Assembly (NCBI GenBank): GCA_016710985.1
Contig: JADJTX010000003.1
Span: 1-64,000 of the forward strand
DNA from: Ignavibacteria bacterium
Lineage (GTDB): Bacteria; Bacteroidota; Ignavibacteria; Tepidaquicellales; Tepidaquicellaceae
DNA: 64,000 nt
Direction: 5' to 3'
Positions 10,499-19,466 of this stretch are shown piece by piece. The notes below the pieces were generated by a model, which saw nothing but the letters and a program-made list of their open reading frames with translations, had not been told where the DNA came from and ran no database searches. How positions within the stretch are numbered: the stretch's first letter is position 1; every line of letters starts with the position of its first letter. Both the position numbers and the translations under genes were made by a program.

Positions 10499-10750
10499 CA
10501 CCTTCACCACATCCGACTCCTTACCGCACAATTTATAATTCACAAAATAAACCGCATAATATTCTCTTGCTTCGGGCTTTGATTGTGAGAATCTAACGTA
10601 TCGAAGTTCAGTCGACTTTCTTTTCTCAAAGTCCCATCCTGGGAAAGTTGAAGTTAAGTCACAAAAATGCAGGATTGCTAATATTTTTCTATCCCCTGTA
10701 CTACTGAGGGGAATTTCTGCATGATACAGATATTCCCCCCGACTGCTCAA
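10487..10750 (-). pseudogene. Fibronectin-III-like C-terminal fragment
   Basis: The last 35 residues, EYYAVYFVNYKLCGKESDVV with KVTVP, look like the end of a fibronectin type III domain (Y-x-V/Y-x-VN...SDVVxVTVP). The N-terminal third of the frame is encoded by tandem repeat DNA and is not convincing as protein. The surroundings (decamer array after the stop, tandem repeats before the start) parallel the intact fibronectin-III gene at 38453-38989, so this may be a decayed relative. Function is unknown. Confidence 0.35.
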
Positions 10751-11172
10751 GGGAATTCCTGTGTCTTACAGATGTACATCTGAGTGACTCAGGGAAACTC
10801 CTGTATGATACAGATATTCCCCCCGACTGCTCAGGGGAATTCCTGTATCTTACAGATATACCGCTCAGTGACTCAGGGAAACTCCTGTCTCGTACAGATA
10901 TTCCCCCGAACAACTCAGGGGAATTTCTATGTCTTACTGATGTACATCTGAGTGGCTCAGGGAAACTCCTGCATAGTACAGATATTCCCCCCGAAAGCTC
11001 AGGGGAATTCCTGTGTCTTACAGATATACCGCTCAGTGACTCAGAGAAACTTCTGTCTCATACAAATATTCCCCGAACAACTCAGGGGAATTCCTGTGTC
11101 TTACAGATGTACAGCTCAGTGACTCAGAGAAACTTCTGTCATATACAGATATTCCTCCGGACATCTCAGGGG
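10690..11172. repeat. 84-bp nested tandem repeat (about six copies)
   Basis: Each unit of about 84 bp has two similar halves: CTCAGGGGAATTCCTGTGTC-TTACAGATGTAC and GTGACTCAGGGAAACTCCTG-TATGATACAGATATTCCCCC. Both halves contain CTCAGGG, CTCCTG or TTCCTG, and TACAGAT. About six units are visible and more degenerate traces (CTCAGGGG, ACTCAGGAG) continue to about 11310. Copies differ by point changes, not by unique spacers, so it is a minisatellite and not a CRISPR array. Confidence 0.8.
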
Positions 11173-11546
11173 AATCTCAGCGTCTTATAAATATTACTGC
11201 GAATAACTAATATGGACTCCTGACCTGCTGAGAAATTCCCCCCAAGATCTCAGGGGATCTTCTGATCTTTAAAGAATCTTATCTCAACAACTCAGGAGTA
11301 TCAGCGTATTATTTTTATCGTTCCCCCTTTAACTCAAAGATACAACTACGGAATAAAGATTTTAAGAAGTGTGATTCGGAAATATCCCCGAAGTGAAAAG
11401 ATTTATGTTTAGATTGCTCAGAAATGTATCAGATTCATAAATATTTACGCCTGGTAGAATTCGAGACTTTCACAAAAGCGTTTGACAAATCCCTGCTCAT
11501 AACATCGTCGTGTCATTGGATGTCCGGTAGAAGAATCCGAATTTCC

Positions 11547-11635
11547 CCTCGTCGGAGTCTCCGGCGCTCTTCCGGGACTCCGACGTATAGGTAATCTCAT
11601 CGGCGGAGTCCCCAAAGAGCAGGGAGACTCCGGGG
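11547..11635. repeat. GC-rich GGAGTC hairpin pair
   Basis: Two adjacent GC-rich hairpins stand out in AT-rich DNA: GTCGGAGTC (11551-11559) pairs with GACTCCGAC (11576-11584), and CGGAGTC (from 11603) pairs with GACTCCG near 11626-11632. The two share the GGAGTC/GACTCC core. There is no T-run that would make them terminators. Between 11173 and 11546 only degenerate traces of the 84-bp repeat are visible. Confidence 0.5.
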
Positions 11636-11646
11636 CAAAAAAAAAA

Positions 11647-11720
11647 CTTTACAAACTTTACAAACTCTACAAACTAAACTAAACAAACTTTACAAACTTT
11701 ATAAACTTTATAAACTTTTC
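11647..11720. repeat. CTTTACAAA short tandem repeats
   Basis: A run of 9-10 bp units (ACTTTACAAA, ACTCTACAAA, ACTTTATAAA) fills the 75 bp before the glycoside hydrolase gene. It resembles the AGTTTATAA repeats after the gene ending at 57780 and the AAGTTAAA units near 17135. Confidence 0.65.
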
Positions 11721-11767
11721 AATAGATTCAATGCATATGAATAAATATTTTGCTGTTATAAAAGATT

Positions 11768-12825
11768 ATGGAAAATAAATTTGTGACTGTTAAAGACTCG
11801 CTGTTCTGTTTGAATGGAAATCCATTCCGCTTCATCGGGACTAATATGTATGAACTCGCAAACGTTGATTCCGGGACAACAGAATTAATGATCAAAGACG
11901 CTTTCAATGAAGGCTTCACAGTGATCCGCTTCTGGGCTTTTGAACCGATGCCAAAAACTAAACTAAAAGAAATTTGTGATACTGTTTCTGAATACAAAAT
12001 TAAGATCATTCCGGTCCTTGCCGATACATGGGGCTACCTTCAGAATTATAAAATAGATTCAAATTGGTATAAAGACGGCTTTAAAAAAATTATCTTAAAT
12101 ATGTTTCAGATATTGTCAGCAGCTTTAAATACCGTGAAGAAATTTTATTATGGGAATTAATAAACGAGCCTTCAACTGATTCATTTGAAGATATTTATAA
12201 CTTCAGTAAGACGGCTTCTGAATTTATTAAATCAAAAGATCCTAATCATCTGATCTCAATCGGAACCATAGGAGGTATTGGAGATAAATTCGGAAATTTC
12301 TTTTCAAGATTTAATATTAATAATTTTGAAAAGCTTTATTCAATAAATACTCTCGACGCAGTTTCTATTCACGACTACAGCTTCAGCTCAACTTTGTTTG
12401 AACGTCTTGATATTTATCACAGATTAAAAGACAAAAAAAACTTCAGAATTATTTAATTCGTTATCTGATGCAGTTAATTTTTTCCCGGAATTATTAGACA
12501 AATCTACTTTAAAAAACTCAACAGGACTCTAGACTTTCCGCTTACAATCCGGAAAATCTGGAAAAATTATAATTCAAAGAATATCGCAATTGCAAAACTT
12601 CGGGGTAAGCCGGTCTACATAGGTGAAATCGGATTCAAGAAAAGTCTGAATGAATACAGAAAGATTATTCTTAAAAAAGAGTTGGAAAGATATTTTAAAG
12701 AAGGTGTTTCGGGAATTTTACTTTGGTCATTCGAATCTCAGGGCAAATCATTAGACGGGCATGATTATGGATTTGGTGCGGGAGATGATTTCGGTCAAAT
12801 TATTAAAATTTTGGACACTGTTTGA
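11768..12825 (+). pseudogene. Glycoside hydrolase family 5-like (mannanase/cellulase type), frameshifted
   Basis: The N-terminus FCLNGNPFRFIGTNMYELAN and FNEGFTVIRFWAF are typical of clan GH-A glycanases such as beta-mannanases. In the second frame LLWELINEP holds the general acid/base glutamate, and in the last frame PVYIGEIGF holds the likely nucleophile, followed by ILLWSFESQGKS. The gene therefore spans 11768 to a TGA at 12825 (about 350 residues) with at least three indels, the first in an A-run near 12085. No signal peptide is visible, so it may act inside the cell. Whether it is truly broken or mis-sequenced is open. Confidence 0.7.
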
Positions 12826-12862
12826 ATACTGAAGGGATAGAAAAAATTTAGAAAATCGAAAA

Positions 12863-13157
12863 TTATAATTGGAATTTCTGAGGATCCTTTCTAGTGTCAT
12901 AAATCCTTAGTATTGTTAATGCATTCTTATCAACTCGATAGTACATCCGGGTATGTTTTGTAATAAGAATAGCTCTGATTTTCTGGAAGAAAAATTTCGG
13001 ATCCTAAAGCAGGAAAAATTGATATCAAATTCAGCTTTGAACTTAAGATTCTCAAGAAGTTTTGTTTGAGCCTCCAGCTCCATTCCGTTTCAAGATAATT
13101 TACAACAGATTCTAAATCATTTGTTGCCTTTATTGTCCATCTTATTTTTGAAGCCAT
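12863..13157 (-). CDS. ParE/RelE-type toxin (frameshifted near C-terminus)
   Basis: The product begins MASKIRWTIKATNDLESVVN, the usual start of ParE-family toxins, and has the PALGSEI segment before the final beta strands. The uncorrected frame ends at 12930; removing one A from an AAAA run near 12957 restores HTRMYYRVDKNALTILRIYD-TRKDP and a stop at 12863, giving about 97 residues, the normal length. ParE toxins act on DNA gyrase, while RelE relatives cleave mRNA; I cannot tell which applies. It overlaps the upstream antitoxin by 16 bp. Confidence 0.75.
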
Positions 13158-13387
13158 TTACTAATCTTCTCCATCACTTCATCATTATCAATTAAATTTG
13201 TTTCTATTTCACTCTCAGCATAAGCCTGCAAAATTTCATTTTTCCCTTCCTCAGATAATTCATTTTCCAACCCCTTATTCGCCGATATAGACAGCCCCTC
13301 AAAATAATTTTCCAAAAGCTCAATATCGTTTATTTCTTCTATCAAGCTATGAAAATTATTTTTTAATTCACTAATGCTCATAATCAT
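13142..13387 (-). CDS. Antitoxin of the ParE-type module
   Basis: An 81-residue acidic, helical protein precedes and overlaps the toxin gene. Its C-terminus SDNDEV-type segment (IDNDEVMEKISKWLQK) is common in addiction-module proteins of the Bacteroidota that pair with ParE. I see no clear DNA-binding domain, so the assignment comes from gene order, overlap and size. Confidence 0.65.
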   Translation of the reverse strand: MIMSISELKNNFHSLIEEINDIELLENYFEGLSISANKGLENELSEEGKNEILQAYAESEIETNLIDNDEVMEKISKWLQK

Positions 13388-13510
13388 TTTTTACAATTTA
13401 CTTAAAATATTACAATCTTAAAATTAAATTCCTAATTTTTTGTGGCATATACTTTTTATATTTTGTATTAATTCAACTTCTTCAATTTCTTTAATATAGC
13501 CTCTTATCCC

Positions 13511-13894
13511 TTACCCTTTGTTCAAGCTTCGGTTGCTCCCGGGAAGATTGCAAAGTCTTGCCAATGTCAGACATATGGCCTCATCTTCCAGTATTCTCTT
13601 GGGATTTATCCAGCCTGCATTTCCATTTTCATCTTCAGGTATGTCCCATGGTTTCATTTTATTATGTTTATACAAGTACTTTTCGCAAAGTTCCACCAAA
13701 GAATCCTCTTTCAGTCTATGTCTTACTTTGTATAGTTTACATCTGGCCAGCATAAATTTTCTAGTAATCGAATTCATTATAACGTTGAATTCTTTGTCGG
13801 GATTGTATTTTGGTTTCATAATTCTAACTAAGATTTTAATGGCTCTCATGACTCGTGTCAACTGACTGGCTAAAGTAACTTTCCATGATAACAA
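13511..13894 (-). CDS. Hypothetical basic protein
   Basis: A 127-residue, lysine- and arginine-rich ORF with no signal peptide or membrane segment. The middle reads FMLARCKLYKVRHRLKEDSL and the C-terminal half carries ILEDEAICLTLARLCNLPGS. I do not recognise the family. It lies alone between the toxin module and pyrG, and an overlapping plus-strand frame looks like its shadow. Confidence 0.45.
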   Translation of the reverse strand: MLSWKVTLASQLTRVMRAIKILVRIMKPKYNPDKEFNVIMNSITRKFMLARCKLYKVRHRLKEDSLVELCEKYLYKHNKMKPWDIPEDENGNAGWINPKRILEDEAICLTLARLCNLPGSNRSLNKG

Positions 13895-13927
13895 TTTTAA
13901 TAAACTAATTTATCTTAACAAAACAAC

Positions 13928-13970
13928 TATCAATTATCATATCAATTATCAATTATCAATTATCAACTAA
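13928..13970. repeat. CAATTAT heptamer array at the pyrG stop
   Basis: Five or so copies of TCAATTA/CAATTAT run up to the pyrG stop. On the gene's strand the unit reads AATTGAT and the TGA stop of pyrG lies in the first unit. The same heptamer flanks the 13-bp array near 25.2-25.5 kb. Confidence 0.75.
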
Positions 13971-15569
13971 CACACGCTTTCACAAACTCCCTGAACAGCG
14001 GATGCGGCTCGACCAGTCTCGACTTCAATTCCGGATGAAACTGACTCGCTATGAAAAACGGATGCACGCTCTTCGGTAATTCAATCATCTCTACAAGCGT
14101 ACTGTCGGGTGAAAGTCCTGATAATTTCATTCCATTTTCTGTAAGAATTTTTCTGTAATTGTTATTTACTTCATACCTGTGTCTGTGTCTTTCATTTACA
14201 AATTCCTTTTTATAGCATTTGAATGCCAGTGAATTTTTTTCAATGATGCACGGATAAGAACCAAGCCTCATCGAACCGCCTTTTATCTTCACAGATTTCT
14301 GATACTCCATAATATCAATTACATTATATCGGGATTCTTTAAACTCAGTAGAGTTTGCATTTTTTAAATTACAGACATTTCTTGCAAATTCAATTACCGC
14401 ACATTGTAAGCCGAGACAGATCCCGAAAAACGGGATCTTATTTTCCCTGACATATTTTATAACTGAAATTTTTCCCTCGATCCCCCTTTCACCAAATCCG
14501 GGGCAAACCAGCAAACCCTTTATATCCCCTAATATAGATTCTATATTATTTTTATCCTTCTCTATTTCTTCAGCGTTTATCCATTTCACATTTACCTTAA
14601 CCTCATTGGATGCTCCCGCGTGAACGAAAGATTCCAGTATGCTTTTGTATGCATCAGGAATGATATTATACTTTCCGCAAATCCCGATGGAAATTTCCGC
14701 TTTAGGATTTTTTATTTTATTCACTACCTTTATCCAGTTAGTAAGCTTTGGCTTATCCGGTTTGATATTTAATTTTTCAAGAACTACTTCATCAAATTTT
14801 TCTTCCTTTAAAAGAAGCGGGACCTCATAAATTGATTTTGCATCAAGCGCCTGCATTACTGACCTGGGTTCAACGTTACAGAACAATCCTATTTTTGCCT
14901 TCAGCTCCTTCGAAAGCTCATGTTCGCTTCTGCAAAGAAGAATATCCGGCTGTATTCCGATCTCGAGCATCGTTTTTACAGAATGCTGTGTCGGCTTTGT
15001 TTTTAATTCACCCGCAGATCTTATGTATGGCACAAGTGTCAGATGAACACTCAGAGAATTATTCTTTCCCACATCAAACATCAGCTGCCTCATTGCTTCA
15101 AGAAAAGGAAGAGACTCTATATCACCTGCCGTTCCACCAATCTCTGAAATAATAACATCATACTTGTTTTCTTTTTCAAGTAACCGGATCCTTCTTTTTA
15201 TTTCATCTGTAATGTGCGGGATCACCTGTACAGTCGCTCCGAGATAATCTCCTCTTCTTTCTCTGGTAATGACCTCGTTATAGATCTGACCGGTTGTCAT
15301 ATTATTTGCGCGTGACATATTCTCATCAAGAAATCTTTCATAATGTCCCAGGTCAAGATCTGTTTCAGCTCCGTCTTCAGTTACAAATACTTCACCGTGC
15401 TGAGTAGGAGACATTGTTCCGGGATCGATGTTTATGTACGGATCAAGCTTTTGTATTGTAACTTTCAGCCCTCTTGATTTTAACAACAATCCGAGAGATG
15501 CCGCGGCTATGCCTTTACCTAAAGATGATACTACTCGCCTGTAAGGAAAATGTATTTTGGTGTTTTCAA
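13963..15569 (-). CDS. pyrG: CTP synthase (one-base deletion near N-terminus)
   Basis: CTP synthase makes CTP from UTP, ATP and glutamine. The open part from codon 28 on carries the synthetase domain (KLDPYINIDPGTMSP, HGEVFVTEDGAETDLDLGHYER) and the class I glutaminase domain with PFFGICLGLQ (nucleophile cysteine) and a C-terminal FHPE. Upstream, TTG at 15569 gives KTPKYIFLTG, then the frame breaks and resumes as VVSSLGKGIAAASLG, the ATP-binding loop. Adding one G near 15535 restores a full-length enzyme of about 535 residues. It is the last gene of gatC-kdsB-GNAT-pyrG, 13 bp after the GNAT stop. Confidence 0.95.
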
Positions 15570-15582
15570 ATTATTATTTTTA

Positions 15583-16073
15583 TTAAATGACTTTCGCAAA
15601 TAATTTTGAATTAATAAATGTATTCCCTTTCTTATGGCATTTTTTCAAAAATCCTTCATACTCAAACCCGCATTTCAAAAGTACTTTTTCTGAACCTGTA
15701 TTTCCTTCAAATACGTGAGCATGGATTCTGAATAATTTAATTCATTGAATCCTATATGTAGAATTTTATATAAAGCCGCTGTCGCAAATCCTTTTCCCCA
15801 GTATTCTTCTCCTATCCAGTAGCCAACTTCAGCAGAATGTTCAAATTTTTTATGAAGCCCGATCCCTCCAACATGTATTCCTTCATTTTCTATCACATAA
15901 GCAAAATCAATTTCATCTTCACTGTTTTCTTTACATCTTTTAAGCCATGAGTCAGCATCCTCATATGTATAAGGAGAAGGGATTTGCAAAAGCCACCTTT
16001 CGACATTCACATTATTTAGTAACTTAACAAGGCTGTCCCTGTGCTTGTCTTCAGGCGGTACTAGCTCAATCAT
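15583..16073 (-). CDS. GNAT-family N-acetyltransferase (RimJ/RimL type, frameshifted)
   Basis: The N-terminal 110 residues have VPPEDKHRDSLVKLLNNVNV and the acetyl-CoA site VGYWIGEEYWGKGFATAALY, as in RimJ/RimL acetyltransferases. The frame as given ends at 15675, but shifting one base near 15728 restores HAHVFEGNTGSEKVLLKCGF and a typical tail to TAA at 15583, about 163 residues. It overlaps kdsB by four bases (ATGA) and is in one operon with kdsB and pyrG. Substrate unknown. Confidence 0.8.
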
Positions 16074-16840
16074 AATTTTAAATTATTTCCGCTATGCTTC
16101 TGACTCTTCAATGCCATCAATGTCATGTCTTCTTTCGTGTCTATTGAGGATGAATCTTTTTTTGTAATTATGACTTTGATCCTTTCCCCATTCTCTAATA
16201 TTCTCAGCTGCTCAAGTTTTTCCATCTTTTCCAGATAACTCTTTTTCATTTTAGAAAACTTTAATAAAAAACTTTTCCTGTACACATATAACCCAATATG
16301 CTTATAAAACTTTAAACCTTTTATCATCCACACCTTTGCGGGGTTATGTGTCATATCATAAGGTACATAATTTCGTGAAAAATATAATGCAAAATTATTT
16401 TTATCCATCACAACTTTCACTTTATTCTCGTCAAGCAGATCTTTCCCGTTTACAATTTTAAATGCCAGTGTGCTTACATTCAGATTCTTATCTTCAATAA
16501 GCGGCTTTATTGCTTTATCAATATTAGCCGGATCAATGAAAGGCTCATCTCCCTGTATGTTTGCTACTATATCACATTTAATTTTCTTTGCAGCTTCAGC
16601 AAGTCTGTCTGTCCCGGATTGATGCTTCGAAGATGTCATCATTACCTCACCTCCGAATTCTCTTACACAATTAAAAATTCTTTTGTCATCAGTTGCTACG
16701 ATTACGCGGCTGATTAATTTTGACTTTTTTGCCTGTTCATAAACTCTTTGTATCATTGGTTTTCCGTGAATGAGGAGCAGCGGCTTGCCGGGGAGTCTTA
16801 CAGAGGAGTAACGTGCGGGAATGATTCCTACAACATTCAT
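16070..16840 (-). CDS. kdsB: 3-deoxy-manno-octulosonate cytidylyltransferase (CMP-KDO synthetase)
   Basis: KdsB activates KDO with CTP to CMP-KDO for lipid A-core assembly in Gram-negative cells. The 256-residue product opens with VVGIIPARYSSVRLPGKPLL, the CTP-binding loop, and has VATDDKRIF, GTDRLAEAAKKI and NIQGDEPFIDP, all diagnostic. It starts inside the gatC stop (four-base overlap) and ends inside the GNAT start. Its place next to pyrG, which supplies CTP, is metabolically sensible. Confidence 0.95.
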   Translation of the reverse strand: MNVVGIIPARYSSVRLPGKPLLLIHGKPMIQRVYEQAKKSKLISRVIVATDDKRIFNCVREFGGEVMMTSSKHQSGTDRLAEAAKKIKCDIVANIQGDEPFIDPANIDKAIKPLIEDKNLNVSTLAFKIVNGKDLLDENKVKVVMDKNNFALYFSRNYVPYDMTHNPAKVWMIKGLKFYKHIGLYVYRKSFLLKFSKMKKSYLEKMEKLEQLRILENGERIKVIITKKDSSSIDTKEDMTLMALKSQKHSGNNLKL

Positions 16841-17127
16841 TTATCCATAACCTTGGGGACTTTAAAAAATTTTCCTGTCTTTGACGGAGCATTCTTAAGA
16901 GCTTCTTCAGTCGTAAGCCATTTAAACATCTCATCCTTTCTCAAAACGTTTTCCGTCTCATTGATATTTTCTAACGGCTCGACATCATCTAGTTTTAGTT
17001 CATTCAGCTGATCTATATATTCAAGTATTTTATTCAGATCCTTCTGCAGTTTGATCTTTTCATCTTCAGCAAATCTAAGTTTCGCCAGCTTTGCGATTTT
17101 ATCAACGTCGTTTATTGTAACTGACAT
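16837..17127 (-). CDS. gatC: Asp/Glu-tRNA(Asn/Gln) amidotransferase subunit C
   Basis: GatC is the small subunit that holds together GatA and GatB in the transamidation of Glu-tRNA(Gln) or Asp-tRNA(Asn). The 96-residue protein shows VDKIAKLAKLRFAEDE, LNKILEYIDQLNELKLDDVE-P, and LRKDE, the family pattern. It heads the operon; gatA and gatB are not in this window. Just upstream on its strand lie AAGTTAAA short repeats (17131-17182). Confidence 0.93.
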   Translation of the reverse strand: MSVTINDVDKIAKLAKLRFAEDEKIKLQKDLNKILEYIDQLNELKLDDVEPLENINETENVLRKDEMFKWLTTEEALKNAPSKTGKFFKVPKVMDK

Positions 17128-17130
17128 GTC

Positions 17131-17182
17131 TTTAAGTTAAAAGTTAAAAGTTAAAAGTTTGAAAAGTTTGTAAAGTTTGTCA
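17131..17182. repeat. AAGTTAAA short tandem repeats upstream of gatC
   Basis: Several 8-9 bp units (AAGTTAAA, AAGTTTGAAA, AAGTTTGTAAAG) fill the start of the gap between gatC and plsC. No promoter can be picked out with confidence here. Confidence 0.5.
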
Positions 17183-17265
17183 ATTGTCATGCTTTTAGAG
17201 GGGATCCAATATGGATTAATGTATGCAAAACTATTCTTTATAATTGTAATCAGCCTCATTCAACA

Positions 17266-17949
17266 TTAACTAACAAACCTTTCTAAGATCTTCTGCCTTA
17301 TCTCTTCAAGGAAGTTCTTCTCTTTTTTTATAATCAAGAGGTTTTGAAAAACAACCTTCACACTCCCCGATTTGATCTGAAATTTCCCTCTCGGCATTAT
17401 TTTGTTTGAGCCGATAATAGTTGTCGGAACAAGCGGTACCTTTGCTTCATCAGCAAGTACAAACATTCCTCTTTTGAAATCACCAGGTGTTCCGTCCATA
17501 CTTCGCGTACCTTCAGGAAAAATTACAACTGAAATCCCGTTTACAATTTTTTCAGCTGCTTTCTTTAATGACTTCATTGCCTCCCTTACATTATCACGAT
17601 TTATTGGAATGTATTTTCCGAGATACATTCCCCAGCCAAGAATCGGGATCTTAGTCAGCGAATCTTTATAAATAAATCTGACATTGTTAGGAATTGCCTT
17701 CATTAATATCGGTATGTCAAAATAACTTAAATGATTTGAAATGAATATGTAATTATCTTTTGCATTCAATTTCTCAATGCCCTCCACACTTACCTTCACA
17801 CCGGCAATCAACAATATTCCTCCGCCGAATACTTTAGAAAGATAATGTGTAATTTTACCTTTTCTGTCGAATGGTGATACAATTATTGTCAGTATAGCAA
17901 TTATTATACAGTGAATGGAAATGAAAAATGCTTTGATATATGAACTCAC
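17266..17949 (-). CDS. plsC: 1-acyl-sn-glycerol-3-phosphate acyltransferase
   Basis: PlsC acylates lysophosphatidate to phosphatidate at the inner membrane. The 227-residue protein has an N-terminal membrane segment (residues 5-26), the catalytic NHLSYFD (72-78; NHx4D) and FPEGTRS (144-150), plus a VPLVPTTIIGS segment. All acyltransferase blocks are in place. It is transcribed in the same direction as the gatC operon but about 140 bp upstream, with repeats between. Confidence 0.92.
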   Translation of the reverse strand: MSSYIKAFFISIHCIIIAILTIIVSPFDRKGKITHYLSKVFGGGILLIAGVKVSVEGIEKLNAKDNYIFISNHLSYFDIPILMKAIPNNVRFIYKDSLTKIPILGWGMYLGKYIPINRDNVREAMKSLKKAAEKIVNGISVVIFPEGTRSMDGTPGDFKRGMFVLADEAKVPLVPTTIIGSNKIMPRGKFQIKSGSVKVVFQNLLIIKKEKNFLEEIRQKILERFVS

Positions 17950-18043
17950 GGAATTAAAAATATGTATTTGAATAAACTATTAAAAGTTAAATAATAATTT
18001 AATTTTACTTTTATTATCTTACATTTGGTTATATAAATTTTTT

Positions 18044-18139
18044 TGCCACGAATTATCACAAATTTTCCCGAATTATTTTTTAACGCAAAAAAAATAGTAA
18101 TTCTAAAAAATTTGTGCAAATTTGTGCTAATTCGTGGCA
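18044..18139. repeat. GCCACGAATT dispersed hairpin, copy A
   Basis: TGCCACGAATTATCACAAAT on the left pairs with ATTTGTGCTAATTCGTGGCA on the right across an AT-rich loop. Further copies of this family occur at 29911, 33411 (half), 41124, 51877, 52954 and 54590. This one lies between divergent plsC and the GNAT gene, ending 20 bp before the GNAT start. Confidence 0.8.
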
Positions 18140-18158
18140 GGTTTTGAAATTCAAATAT

Positions 18159-18590
18159 ATGAAAAGAAATTTCCGAAAAGGTCAGTATCTGATTAGCACA
18201 GACAAATCAAAACTTGATATAAAAGTAATTCACGGTTTTCTAAGCAATTCATACTGGGCAAAGAACCGTTCACTCAAAACCTCAAAGCTGACTCTAAAAA
18301 ATTCTTTATGCTTCGGTCTTTATTTAAAAAATAAACAGATAGGTTTTGCAAGAGTAATCACTGATTATGCAACGTTTGCCTATCTTGCGGATGTATTTAT
18401 TCTTGAAGAGCACAGCGGTAAAGGTTTGTCAAAGTGGCTTATGGAAGTAATTTTAACTTACTCTGAACTTCAGAATCTGCGCAGGTGGTTTCTTGCAACG
18501 AAAGATGCTCACGGCTTGTATGAAAAATTCGGATTCACTTCTTTAAAAGAACCAAAGAAGCTGATGGAGATGTTCAGAAAAGACTTGTAA
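18159..18590 (+). CDS. GNAT-family N-acetyltransferase
   Basis: A compact 143-residue acetyltransferase. DVFILEEHSGKGLSKWLMEV is the acetyl-CoA binding motif A (Q/RxxGxG/A in the form HSGKGL), and AHGLYEKFGFTSL is the usual C-terminal motif B. ATG 18159 is chosen over an earlier in-frame start because the 15 extra codons fall in the hairpin repeat that ends at 18139. Substrate not predictable; the close relatives of this layout acetylate small molecules or proteins. Confidence 0.85.
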   Translation: MKRNFRKGQYLISTDKSKLDIKVIHGFLSNSYWAKNRSLKTSKLTLKNSLCFGLYLKNKQIGFARVITDYATFAYLADVFILEEHSGKGLSKWLMEVILTYSELQNLRRWFLATKDAHGLYEKFGFTSLKEPKKLMEMFRKDL

Positions 18591-18682
18591 CATCATCATT
18601 TAATCATTTCATCATAGTTCAATAATTGTTAAGTTGTTCCTTAATAAAAACATTCCCCATTTATTAATCAAAAAAAGAAAAA

Positions 18683-19369
18683 ATGAAAAAATTTACAGCT
18701 GAATTCATCGGAACATTCTGGCTTGTGCTGGGCGGTTGCGGTAGTGCAGTTCTTGCTGCAGCTTTTCCCGATGTAGGTATCGGTTTATTAGGCGTTTCTT
18801 TCGCTTTTGGTTTAACCGTTCTTACCATTGCATACTCACTCGGACATGTTTCAGGTGCTCATTTAAATCCGGCTGTCTCCATCGGCTTATGGATAGGCGG
18901 AAGATTTAGCTCCAAGGAATTATTACCTTACATCATTGCTCAGATCTTAGGCGGCATTGCAGGAGCAGGTGTATTGTATATTATTGCAACAGGAAACGGC
19001 AGCAGTATCGGTGACTTTGCTGCTAACGGCTATGGTGATCATTCACCCGGAAAGTATAGTCTCTTAGCTTGTTTTGTAACGGAGGTTGTAATGACATTTA
19101 TGTTTTTGATAATAATATTAGGGTCCACTTACAGTAAGGCTCCTGCCGGTTTTGCAGGACTTGCGATCGGTTTAGCGCTGACTTTAATTCATTTGATTAG
19201 CATTCCGGTAACCAACACATCAGTTAATCCGGCAAGAAGCATCAGCCAGGCGCTTTTCGCAGGAGGCTGGGCAATGGAACAGCTTTGGCTGTTTATTGTA
19301 GCTCCGATCATTGGCGCTGTGCTTGCAGGTATCGTTGCGAAAATGATGATGATAGAAGACAAAGCATAG
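18683..19369 (+). CDS. aqpZ: Aquaporin Z
   Basis: A 228-residue MIP channel with six membrane segments and both NPA boxes (residues 62-64 and 182-184). The aromatic/arginine filter residues line up as F42, H170, T179 and R185, the set found in water-selective AqpZ and not in glycerol facilitators. It stands alone and is followed by a good intrinsic terminator. Confidence 0.95.
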   Translation: MKKFTAEFIGTFWLVLGGCGSAVLAAAFPDVGIGLLGVSFAFGLTVLTIAYSLGHVSGAHLNPAVSIGLWIGGRFSSKELLPYIIAQILGGIAGAGVLYIIATGNGSSIGDFAANGYGDHSPGKYSLLACFVTEVVMTFMFLIIILGSTYSKAPAGFAGLAIGLALTLIHLISIPVTNTSVNPARSISQALFAGGWAMEQLWLFIVAPIIGAVLAGIVAKMMMIEDKA

Positions 19370-19393
19370 TAAAAATTTTCCCTAACACTTTTT

Positions 19394-19426
19394 ACCCGGT
19401 ACAGGAAATTCCTTACCGGGTTTTTT
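19394..19426 (+). terminator. Rho-independent terminator of aqpZ
   Basis: ACCCGGTA (19394-19401) pairs with TACCGGGT (19414-19421) and is followed by a T-run, 25 bp after the aqpZ stop. Confidence 0.85.
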
Positions 19427-19466
19427 ATTGATAATTTTTAATACAAAATTTTAGATCGGAAAAAAT

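Noticed and set aside
10701..10913. Minus-strand frame with repeating GGISVxxRxxPE
   Set aside because: It is a translation of the 84-bp tandem repeat; a frame stays open because the period is divisible by three.
10690..11172. Possible CRISPR array
   Set aside because: Units are homologous throughout and have no unique spacers.
13963..15569. pyrG as a pseudogene
   Set aside because: Everything except one missing base is intact and the gene is normally essential; a sequence error is more likely.
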